From NCBI RefSeq assembly GCF_002087085.1, contig NZ_MWQY01000019.1, forward strand, positions 1 through 64,000: a stretch of 64,000 nt of DNA. Reading direction: 5' to 3'. Of this stretch, positions 26,118 to 34,234 are shown piece by piece. The number at the start of each line of letters is the position of its first letter. Positions within the stretch are counted from its first letter, which is position 1. Origin of the DNA: Marispirochaeta aestuarii (lineage in GTDB: Bacteria > Spirochaetota > Spirochaetia > JC444 > Marispirochaetaceae). Under the pieces are notes generated by a model. That model did no database searches, had not been told where the DNA came from, and was given only the letters and a program-made list of their open reading frames with translations. A program made the position numbers and the translations under genes.

Positions 26118-28430
26118 ATGATTAGAAATCATCCTCATCGTTATTTCTTCTCCATATTTTTTACTTCTCTCCTTTCGTTCGGTTGTATTGCTGTAATCCT
26201 GTTTTCCATAGCATACCTGAACCATAAATGGGAATCTCAAATAAAAGCGGTCAGGGAATTCACAAAAGAAAAGAATACTGTCATGACGCATGTCCATGTC
26301 ATGTACACAAAGATATTGACCAAAGCCCAGCAAATATCCACCGACACATTTTTACGGAGATGGATACTGCTGGTACCCGGATATGAAGACCCTCTGGTTA
26401 TTCAGAAACTGTTCAACAATCTTCATTCGGTAGCAACAACCGATGATGATATTCATACAATAAATGTAATTGATACTCGTCGCCAGGTTATTCTATCAAC
26501 GTATTTTGGATACAGAACTCCCGATCAGGGAGATGCTTATGGAAATCTGAAAAAAGAGATATTTTCTCGCTTTTTCTCTTCTCATGAGACAACAAGTTTA
26601 TTAAGAACATACAGTAATTCCATACCAGACAGCGATTCCACACTTAATTTCCTTCTTTCGCTTCCTGAGAGAAGCAAGCTTGGGGCGATTTCGATAACCT
26701 TCAGACTGGATAATTTCCTGCCACCCTACGCCAGCCTTAACGATCGGATCTGGGCGATCGGGGATTCCGCAGGCACAATAATATCAAACCACCCCGATAT
26801 TGCAGAATCATCCTTCAGCAGCCTGGAGAATTCACCGGATTTCGAGAGAAGCTCTCCTTTCCCGTCTGAAATAGTTATAAACTCCAGGGCATACTGGTAT
26901 ACGTCCGAACCTGTTTTTAACAACTCATACTTTATTACACTTGCAGTTCCCAGGGATATCCTGTTTTCTGAGAGTTCCGCATTATTGAAATATGCACCCT
27001 TCGTGATACTATTCATATTCTCGTTATCTGTAATCGCATCGTTCATATTGTACAATAAGGCCAGAAAGCCTATCCTCGCTGCAGTTAATAACGCACGAAC
27101 ACAGATGAACCTTATTGGTATGGAACGGGATGATTCTTCGAAGACCGGGGATGCTATCTCAAATTTGAATAAAACCCTCAACACTCTTATTCTGCAGACA
27201 AAGAGCAGTAGAAGAATAATTTCAGAAAACAGGGACTTCCTGCATGAGAATGCATTACGAAACCTCCTTTTTGGGCGCCGTCGCGATATATATGGACGAT
27301 CGTTTTATGAGAGGGAATTTATCAATGAGGATAATAACTATTTCCTTGTTCTCGCTCTGCGAATTAATGAATATGGAGATGATCTTAATCCAGGCGGCAA
27401 CAATGACGCCTTCCTCGATCCTGAACTCCTGGAAAAAATCAAGGATGGTTTTGTCGGTGGCACCCTGAAAACCGGTTTAAGAAGCTGGGCATTACTGCTG
27501 AATCTTGAGAAACATGAAGACAAGAGAACCATACTTGAAAGGATAAATCTCCTTCAGAATTCCGGCACGAACATGGATGGTGTGCAATTTAATGCAGCAT
27601 GCAGCACGATTGTCAGAAACACGGAAGCAATACCGGATGCATATGATCAGGCAGTCGAGTGTTTACGCAGATGCCTTATGGATAATACGCGGAATCTGTT
27701 GGATGCGGCTGATCTGAAAGATAAAAAACCGATATATTACTTTTCCGTTAAAGATGGTCAAAACCTTATTGCCGAATTACGGATTCAGAACAGGCAGCAA
27801 ATAACTGCTTACACAAAAAAACTCGTTTACAGTAAAATAGAAATGTATTCACCTGAACTGATGGACGCTTACTGCCTATACCTTTTTTCTTGTGCCGCGA
27901 AAGTCGCGATGGAATACAATCTATCTGCCGATGTTGTTGCAAAGCATACGTACTCATCGGTACTGGAGAGTTCAGAACCGATAAACAGAAAAGTGGAAAG
28001 CCTGGCAATTCTGTGCAAGGAGATTGTAGAAAGTCGAGATAAAGAACAAAAACGATTTAAAAGCCTCTCTCTCGAAATCGCACTGAATTATATAAATGAG
28101 AATTATACGAAACCTATTTCCCTGTCTATAATCGCGGACAACCTGCATGTATCAACAAGTTACCTGAGCGAGCTTCTGAAACGTTCCCTGGGGATGAGTT
28201 ATATTCAATATATCAACAAACTGAGAATTGAAAAATCACTTGAACTTCTGCAGAATAGTGATCTGACAATAAAAAAGATCAGCAAAATGATAGGATACGA
28301 TACGGAACATTCATTCATCAGGAATTTCAAACGTGCATTCGGTCGAACTCCGGCGGATTATCGCAACAGAACAAAGAATATATCCATAAAAGAAAAAACA
28401 TACATCCCTGAAAACGATTTTTCGACATAA
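26118..28430 (+). CDS. Membrane-bound AraC-family transcriptional regulator with extracytoplasmic sensor
   Basis: About 770 aa from the ATG at 26118. One membrane helix near the N terminus (FFSIFFTSLLSFGCIAVILF) and a second at about 295-313 (FVILFIFSLSVIASFILY) enclose a sensor domain of about 260 aa. A cytoplasmic linker (INEYGDDLN..., a possible degenerate GGDEF-like or YesN-like domain) leads to a C-terminal AraC HTH pair: ALNYINENYTKPISLSIIAD then YLSELLKRSLGMSYIQYINK, and IKKISKMIGYDTEHSFIRNF. Such proteins control neighbouring carbohydrate ABC transporters, here the LplB/YtcP-type genes immediately downstream. The DNA is AT-richer than the thi region. Confidence 0.9.
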   Translation: MIRNHPHRYFFSIFFTSLLSFGCIAVILFSIAYLNHKWESQIKAVREFTKEKNTVMTHVHVMYTKILTKAQQISTDTFLRRWILLVPGYEDPLVIQKLFNNLHSVATTDDDIHTINVIDTRRQVILSTYFGYRTPDQGDAYGNLKKEIFSRFFSSHETTSLLRTYSNSIPDSDSTLNFLLSLPERSKLGAISITFRLDNFLPPYASLNDRIWAIGDSAGTIISNHPDIAESSFSSLENSPDFERSSPFPSEIVINSRAYWYTSEPVFNNSYFITLAVPRDILFSESSALLKYAPFVILFIFSLSVIASFILYNKARKPILAAVNNARTQMNLIGMERDDSSKTGDAISNLNKTLNTLILQTKSSRRIISENRDFLHENALRNLLFGRRRDIYGRSFYEREFINEDNNYFLVLALRINEYGDDLNPGGNNDAFLDPELLEKIKDGFVGGTLKTGLRSWALLLNLEKHEDKRTILERINLLQNSGTNMDGVQFNAACSTIVRNTEAIPDAYDQAVECLRRCLMDNTRNLLDAADLKDKKPIYYFSVKDGQNLIAELRIQNRQQITAYTKKLVYSKIEMYSPELMDAYCLYLFSCAAKVAMEYNLSADVVAKHTYSSVLESSEPINRKVESLAILCKEIVESRDKEQKRFKSLSLEIALNYINENYTKPISLSIIADNLHVSTSYLSELLKRSLGMSYIQYINKLRIEKSLELLQNSDLTIKKISKMIGYDTEHSFIRNFKRAFGRTPADYRNRTKNISIKEKTYIPENDFST

Positions 28431-28445
28431 ACGAATTATTGTAAA

Positions 28446-28475
28446 TTGACGGTTTTTCCCGACGGCTCATAAAAT
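28446..28475 (+). promoter_or_regulatory. Promoter of the sugar ABC transporter genes
   Basis: TTGACG (28446-28451) and TAAAAT (28470-28475) lie 18 nt apart. The ATG of the first permease begins only six bases later, so transcription would start at about the start codon. Confidence 0.55.
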
Positions 28476-28481
28476 CTATTC

Positions 28482-29411
28482 ATGCTTCACATACTTCAAA
28501 AGCGGAACAGTTTAATTACTACATTTGTCAAATACCGTTACCTATATCTGATGCTGTTTCCCGGTCTGTTGTGGTTTTTCATATATCGTTATCTTCCCAT
28601 GGCAGGACTTTTAATCGCGTTTAAGGAATTCAGTTTTTCAAAAGGAATACTCGGCAGCGACTGGGCGGGATTGAAATACTTTGAATTTATCTTTTTCCGA
28701 CATCCGGATTTTTATCGGATTCTCACCAATACACTCCTGATTAATTTCTATCGAATCGTCATCTCCATGCCTGTACCGATAATCCTGGCTTTAATGCTGA
28801 ATGAAGTTACATCATCGGCTTTCAGGAGATCGGTACAGACTCTGATCTATCTGCCCCATTTCGTTTCCTGGGTGATTTTTGGAGGCATAATTGTACAATT
28901 TCTTTCCCCTTCGTCAGGACTCATTAACGGAATCCTGAAAAGTATGGGCCTCGAACCGGTCTTTTTTCTTATACGGGAGGACCTTTTCCGTTCAATAATT
29001 GTAGTCAGTGATATCTGGAAAAGCGCCGGCTGGGGAACTATCATATATCTCGCGGCGCTTTCCGGAGTCGATCCGCAGCTTTTTGATGCTGCGACAATCG
29101 ACGGTGCAAACCGATGGCAGAAAATCATCCACATAACAATACCGTCGATTTCCGCTACCATTGTAATAATCTTCCTGCTGAAAATAGGTCAGCTTCTTCA
29201 AATCGGTTTCGAACAGATATACGTACTCTATAATCCTGCGGTCTACAGTACCGGTGATGTAATAAGTACCTATGTGTACCGGGTAGGTATCGGACAGGGC
29301 CGGTTCAGCCTTACAACGGCGATCGGATTATTTCAGTCGATTATAGGATTGATACTTATAAGCAGTGCAAACTGGTTTTCCAGACGATATCTTGACAGGA
29401 GTCTTTGGTGA
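28482..29411 (+). CDS. Sugar ABC transporter permease, LplB type
   Basis: 309 aa with about six membrane helices. YLYLMLFPGLLWFFIYRYLP and MAGLLIAFKEFSFSKGILGS are characteristic of LplB-type permeases; WVIFGGIIVQFLS and the EAA-like loop ALSGVDPQLFDAATIDGANR (contact to the ATPase) follow. Together with the next permease and the lipoprotein it would import oligosaccharides. No ATPase gene is present, as is usual for systems sharing an MsmX-like ATPase. No ribosome site is seen before the ATG. Confidence 0.92.
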   Translation: MLHILQKRNSLITTFVKYRYLYLMLFPGLLWFFIYRYLPMAGLLIAFKEFSFSKGILGSDWAGLKYFEFIFFRHPDFYRILTNTLLINFYRIVISMPVPIILALMLNEVTSSAFRRSVQTLIYLPHFVSWVIFGGIIVQFLSPSSGLINGILKSMGLEPVFFLIREDLFRSIIVVSDIWKSAGWGTIIYLAALSGVDPQLFDAATIDGANRWQKIIHITIPSISATIVIIFLLKIGQLLQIGFEQIYVLYNPAVYSTGDVISTYVYRVGIGQGRFSLTTAIGLFQSIIGLILISSANWFSRRYLDRSLW

Positions 29412-30274
29412 TTAAACATCGCGGCCTGGAAGTTTTTCCAGCGATCAACGGCATTATTCTGGCATTGGCAGCTTTTCTATGTTTCCTTCCATTCTACTAT
29501 GTTTTCACTATTTCTTTAAGTGAAGCGACCCAGGTACGGGAAGGCGTTATCAGTCTACTGCCCCAGGGATTCTCACTGGAAGCATACCAGACAATATTCA
29601 GGCAGGCAGCTTTTTTTAACGCGTTCCGCACAACAGTCATCCGTACTGTTTTGGGAACTGCTGTAAACCTGGCGTTACAGGCCACGTTCGGCTATGCTCT
29701 TTCACGGTCGTATCTGAAAGGCCGAAAGATCATGTTGATAATGGTCGTATTCACTATACTCTTCAATCCGGGAATCATACCTAACTATCTCATAGTTCGT
29801 TATACCGGACTCATTGATACAATATGGGCCCTGATTATTCCCAATGCAATTAATTCTTTTAATGTTCTAGTTCTCGTGAGTTTCTTTGCATCCATACCCG
29901 ACAGTATTGAAGAATCCGCAAAAATGGACGGAGCAAACGATATCATCATTTTCTGGAAGCTAATGATACCTCTATCCCTTCCGGCGATTGCTACCATTTC
30001 ACTTTTTATATCCGTTTTTCACTGGAATTCACTGATGGACGGAATCATGTACATAAATAAATCTACGTTAAAACCCCTGCAGGTCTACCTTATGGACCTG
30101 GTCATGCGCACCCAAACAGAAGGTTTAACAGGCGGTGAATCAGATACAGAGCTTACAACCATTACAATACAAACTGCAGCGATTTTTGCAGGAACTCTTC
30201 CAATCCTGCTTATCTACCCTTTTGTACAGCGCTACTTTATGAAAGGAATTATGCTTGGAGCTATTAAAGGATAG
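29408..30274 (+). CDS. Sugar ABC transporter permease, YtcP type
   Basis: About 288 aa from the GTG at 29408, six bases after GGAG and overlapping the stop of the first permease; the TTG at 29405 is too close to the site. It has six membrane helices. FYYVFTISLSEATQVREGVI, ATFGYALSRSYLKGRKIMLI, and the EAA loop SIPDSIEESAKMDGANDIII are typical. It ends with the family's RYFMKGIMLGAIKG. It forms the heterodimeric channel with the LplB-type protein. Confidence 0.93.
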   Translation: MIKHRGLEVFPAINGIILALAAFLCFLPFYYVFTISLSEATQVREGVISLLPQGFSLEAYQTIFRQAAFFNAFRTTVIRTVLGTAVNLALQATFGYALSRSYLKGRKIMLIMVVFTILFNPGIIPNYLIVRYTGLIDTIWALIIPNAINSFNVLVLVSFFASIPDSIEESAKMDGANDIIIFWKLMIPLSLPAIATISLFISVFHWNSLMDGIMYINKSTLKPLQVYLMDLVMRTQTEGLTGGESDTELTTITIQTAAIFAGTLPILLIYPFVQRYFMKGIMLGAIKG

Positions 30275-30340
30275 TTTCATGTATAAAAACCGGTGTAATC
30301 ATCGTTGATGAAAATAGCCGGAATAGAAAAGGAGGCTTCA

Positions 30341-31843
30341 ATGAAAAAACATTGGACAGAAATCTTATCAATTTTATGTGCAGTCTCGCTTACTGTGACC
30401 CTTCTTACAGGATGCAGTAAGGCGGAAAAGACCAGTGAAGAGGTTCAGGACAAACTGGAATACCTCACCAACATCAATGTAGACACGGAGAAATATGATA
30501 TAAATGACAACCCATACCTGGATTACATTGAAGAGCAAAATGGGGTTGATATCGAAATTATCAATGAGGCATCATCTTCTCAATACGTTCAGAAAGCGAG
30601 TATCATTTTCGCCTCCGGCAAACTGCCTGATTATGTACTGATTAATAATGATCTTCGAACAAACTTTTCTATCTGGGCGAGGGAAGGATTACTTCTGCCT
30701 TTGGATGAATATATCGATGAAACAACCTACATGAAGAACGATATTCTGCCCCTTTCCTGGGAACTCTCCAAAATAGATGAAAAGACCTATGCCATTCCGA
30801 TGCAGCGCTACGATGTTTCTCCCCGAATGACATTCGCCCGCAAAGACTGGCTGGACAAGCTCGGAATCGATCCCGACAATGTACGCAGCATAGACGACTG
30901 GTATCACATGCTGAAAGCCTTTGCCAGGAACGATCCCGACGGCAACGGTAAAGACGACACCTACGGAATTACCGGACGAAGTAATGACGAATATTCCCTT
31001 TATATTTTTCTCGATGCCTTCAATGCGGCAAAAGCCCGTTATGTAAACGGAGAGGTTTTACCCAATTATATCCTGCCGGAATACAAAGAGTGGCTAAAAT
31101 TCATGCACAGGCTTTATGAGGAAGGAATAATGGATCCTGAATACGTTGTTAACACGAAGCAGCAGTACTGGGAGAAAATCGCCTCGGATAAAGTCGGCGC
31201 GTTCTATCATTTCTGATCACTCCAGGAATACAGGGGACTGAACGGCAGCAGGGAGAATTTGGTACCGATGACTCCGCCCCAATGGGTTGACGGAACACCC
31301 GGAAAGAACATCAACGCGATGCCCGTCCGACACTGGATTGCAATAAGCAAAGATGCAGGGAATCCGAAAAAGATTGTCGATCTTCTCGACTGGGCATTCT
31401 CACCCGACGGCGGCAATTTTGTACATGCAGGAATCGAAGGAATGGACTATGAACTGACAGGAGACAAGCTTACTGTCAAGCCTGAACGCAAAGGCAAAAG
31501 CTGGGCCTGGAGATTCATTACCATGGGAGTACAGAAGACAAAAATGGATGAACAACTGCTTTATGTATTGGAACAATCATGGGGCAAGTTGGGTCTTCAG
31601 CATCTGGATTTCAGTACTCAACACGGAACATATGATGAAATATCCATGCTGATTCCTCCTTTTCCCGAACTGGCTGATTACGATTTGCTTTCACAACGCG
31701 ATGAATTCAGGGAAAAGGCCATTATTGGTGCAATCGACATCGACGCCGAGTGGGACGATTTTGTCGCACGGTGGAGAAGATCGGGCGGTGATGAATGGAT
31801 CAAATTATACACAGAGTCCTATAACGACATGCAGAATAAATAA
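30341..31843 (+). pseudogene. Extracellular sugar-binding lipoprotein gene interrupted by one in-frame TGA
   Basis: The frame runs from the ATG at 30341 (preceded by AAAAGGAGG) to TAA at 31841 and would encode 500 residues, normal for YtcQ/LplA-type binding proteins. A lipoprotein signal (VSLTVTLLTGC) starts it. At 31214-31216 one TGA (codon 292, between AFYHF and SLQEYRG) stops translation. The frame continues unchanged afterwards with PMTPPQWVDGTPGKNINAMP and a normal C terminus, so a single TGG-to-TGA change or a sequencing error explains it. If real, it yields a 291-residue truncated protein and could disable the transporter. No other damage was seen. Confidence 0.8.
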
Positions 31844-31855
31844 GTGAGGAATGGA

Positions 31856-33856
31856 ATGAGCAGGCAGGAACTACTTTTCAGCGATAATTTTCAGAAGATA
31901 CCCCTTGGAATGTTTTCCGCGAATGTCGGACCCCATACGGAATATCACTTCCGCGAAGAAGCAGCACCAAAGTATGGCTGGGGAGTGGCCTGCTTTTTCC
32001 ATGACGAATCAAAAGAAGCATGGCACATCAGCGAACGGAATGGGCGCAAAGTCATGCGCCAGACCTTCGCCAATCCCAACAGTTTTACGCACCCGATTGT
32101 CTCTGCAGGTAATCAGTACTGGACAGATTACATACTTACTGTTCTTTGCGCACCATCCGAAACAAATGGTCGATGCGGCTGTATTTTCCGCTACTCGACA
32201 AACCGACGATATTACTATTTCGGCCTGACAACGGAAGGCGCTGAGCTCATCGTTGTAAATGAGGAACTGAAGCTTCACGAAGTACGCGAGAAAGTACTGG
32301 GACAAATAAAATTCTCAAGGAAAAAAGATGTTGTTTATAAACTCACAGTAAGTACGGAAGGTAAAAATATAACATGTTCAATATCGACCGAGGGAGAACC
32401 TCAATCGCATATCGGAATAATTAAAACCATGGATGATACTTTTCAGCGCGGGAAAATCGCATTGATTTCCGATATCCCGGCGGATTTTCTTTCTGTGGAA
32501 GTTACAGGACCAGAATATGCAAGGAGTATAGCCGTTTCGGCACAGAAGAATGAAAAGAACCGACTGGAGCAGCTGCGATCCATGAATCCGAAACCCAGGC
32601 TCTGGAAAAAGATAGCCACCCCCGGTTTCGGAGTCGGCAGGAATCTCCGTTTCGGGGACCTGGATGGAGACGGTGAAATCGAGATCCTGGTTCCACAGGT
32701 GATCCAGCACGGCCCCAGGGACGCATACGCGGAAACAGGCTGCATTACGGCGATTGATCTATCCGGAGACATACTGTGGCGTCATGGGAAACCCGATCCT
32801 GAGGGGTGGTACCTGACAAACGATGTGGCTGTTCAGGTTCATGATGTCGATGGAGACGGCGCCGCTGAAATTGTCTATTGCAGCGGATTCGAAATCAAAA
32901 TTGTCGAAGGATCCACCGGCCGGGTACTCAAGAAGATACCGACACCCGAAAGCTGCGGGCACAACAATCAGTTCCCCAGGATACTCGGGGACAGTATCTT
33001 TTTTTGTGACGTCCGTGGTCTTGGCAGAAAAGGAGACATCCTGCTCAAGGACCGGTACTGGAATTTCTGGGTTTATGATCAGGACTTGAAACTCATCTGG
33101 AAAGGTTCGTGCAAGACCGGTCATTATCCCTACGCCTTCGACATAGATGGTGACGGTAAAGACGAAATTGCAATCGGCTACAGCCTCTATGACGACAATG
33201 GCGACCTTCTCTGGTCGCATGACGATCTCCTTATGGATCACAGCGATGGTGTCGCTATCGTCAACCTTCATGATCCTTTATCACAACCGGATACCGTCCT
33301 TTACGCGGCAAGCGATGAGGGCGTTTTGTTCCTTGATATTAATGGTACCATTCGAAAACACCACTACGTAGGCCACGCACAAAATCCCGCAATACTTAAA
33401 CTGCGCCCGGATCTGCCGGGACTGCAGACTGTGGCCATTGATTTCTGGGGAAATCAGGGAATACTGAATTTCTTCGATGCCGACGGCAACATCTATCATA
33501 CCTGTGAACCCAACAACTTCGGCAGCATGTGTCTTCCGGTTAACTGGCGTGGAGACGGACAAGAGTATTTCCTGCATTCCACCAACTGCAAGCTGGGAGG
33601 GATGTTCGACGGTTGGGGACGACCCGTTGTCGTATTTCCCGACGACGGGCACCCCGATCTGTGCAATGCTGTTTTGGATTTAACAGGAGACTGCCGTGAT
33701 GAAATCGTCACATGGAACCAGGACGAAATCTGGATCTATACCCAGGACGACAACCCTAAAAACGGCAAATTGTACAAACCCCTGCGGAACCCGCAATTCA
33801 ACAATTCCAATTACCAGGCATCAGTTTCAATCCCCGGTTGGACGGAGGAACACTAG
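31856..33856 (+). CDS. FG-GAP/VCBS-repeat protein with N-terminal lectin-like domain, possible polysaccharide lyase-related
   Basis: About 666 aa from the ATG at 31856 (GAGGA six bases upstream). Residues about 1-220 look like a concanavalin/DUF1080-like beta domain (LLFSDNFQKIPLGMFSANVG, CIFRYSTNRRYYYFGLTTEG). From about 245 there are calcium-binding FG-GAP-type repeats: FGDLDGDGEIEILVP, VHDVDGDGAAEIVYC, AFDIDGDGKDEIAIG and LDLTGDCRDEIVTW. The C terminus NPQFNNSNYQASVSIPGW resembles rhamnogalacturonan lyase (PL11)-related propellers. No signal peptide is present, so it is probably cytoplasmic and handles oligosaccharides brought in by the ABC system. The substrate is not proven. Confidence 0.7.
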   Translation: MSRQELLFSDNFQKIPLGMFSANVGPHTEYHFREEAAPKYGWGVACFFHDESKEAWHISERNGRKVMRQTFANPNSFTHPIVSAGNQYWTDYILTVLCAPSETNGRCGCIFRYSTNRRYYYFGLTTEGAELIVVNEELKLHEVREKVLGQIKFSRKKDVVYKLTVSTEGKNITCSISTEGEPQSHIGIIKTMDDTFQRGKIALISDIPADFLSVEVTGPEYARSIAVSAQKNEKNRLEQLRSMNPKPRLWKKIATPGFGVGRNLRFGDLDGDGEIEILVPQVIQHGPRDAYAETGCITAIDLSGDILWRHGKPDPEGWYLTNDVAVQVHDVDGDGAAEIVYCSGFEIKIVEGSTGRVLKKIPTPESCGHNNQFPRILGDSIFFCDVRGLGRKGDILLKDRYWNFWVYDQDLKLIWKGSCKTGHYPYAFDIDGDGKDEIAIGYSLYDDNGDLLWSHDDLLMDHSDGVAIVNLHDPLSQPDTVLYAASDEGVLFLDINGTIRKHHYVGHAQNPAILKLRPDLPGLQTVAIDFWGNQGILNFFDADGNIYHTCEPNNFGSMCLPVNWRGDGQEYFLHSTNCKLGGMFDGWGRPVVVFPDDGHPDLCNAVLDLTGDCRDEIVTWNQDEIWIYTQDDNPKNGKLYKPLRNPQFNNSNYQASVSIPGWTEEH

Positions 33857-33902
33857 CCGGCGGGAGAAAATGCTTGTACTTCGACCTGCAAGGGCCTATA
33901 CT

Positions 33903-33940
33903 CATTCTATACGGTTATCATGCGGCTGCCGTATAGAATG
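33903..33940. repeat. Long hairpin downstream of the FG-GAP gene
   Basis: Perfect 12-bp arms CATTCTATACGG (33903-33914) and CCGTATAGAATG (33929-33940) flank a 14-nt loop. No T run follows, so it is not a typical terminator; it may stabilise the mRNA end or mark a junction between the sugar island and the CRISPR island. The gap 33857-34234 otherwise contains only the HTH remnant. Confidence 0.6.
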
Positions 33941-33978
33941 TTGATTTCTGTTACAGTATCGGGTTAACAGACGCGTAA

Positions 33979-34200
<222 letters not shown>

Positions 34201-34234
34201 TGAAAAATTGCTTAATACAGGAACAGTGTAAAAA

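Noticed and set aside
31214-31216. In-frame TGA as a selenocysteine codon
   Set aside because: Solute-binding proteins of this family have no catalytic Cys or Sec at this point, and no convincing SECIS-like hairpin was seen just downstream. A Trp-to-stop change is simpler.
33903-33940. Rho-independent terminator
   Set aside because: The hairpin is perfect, but no T run follows, so it is listed as a repeat only.
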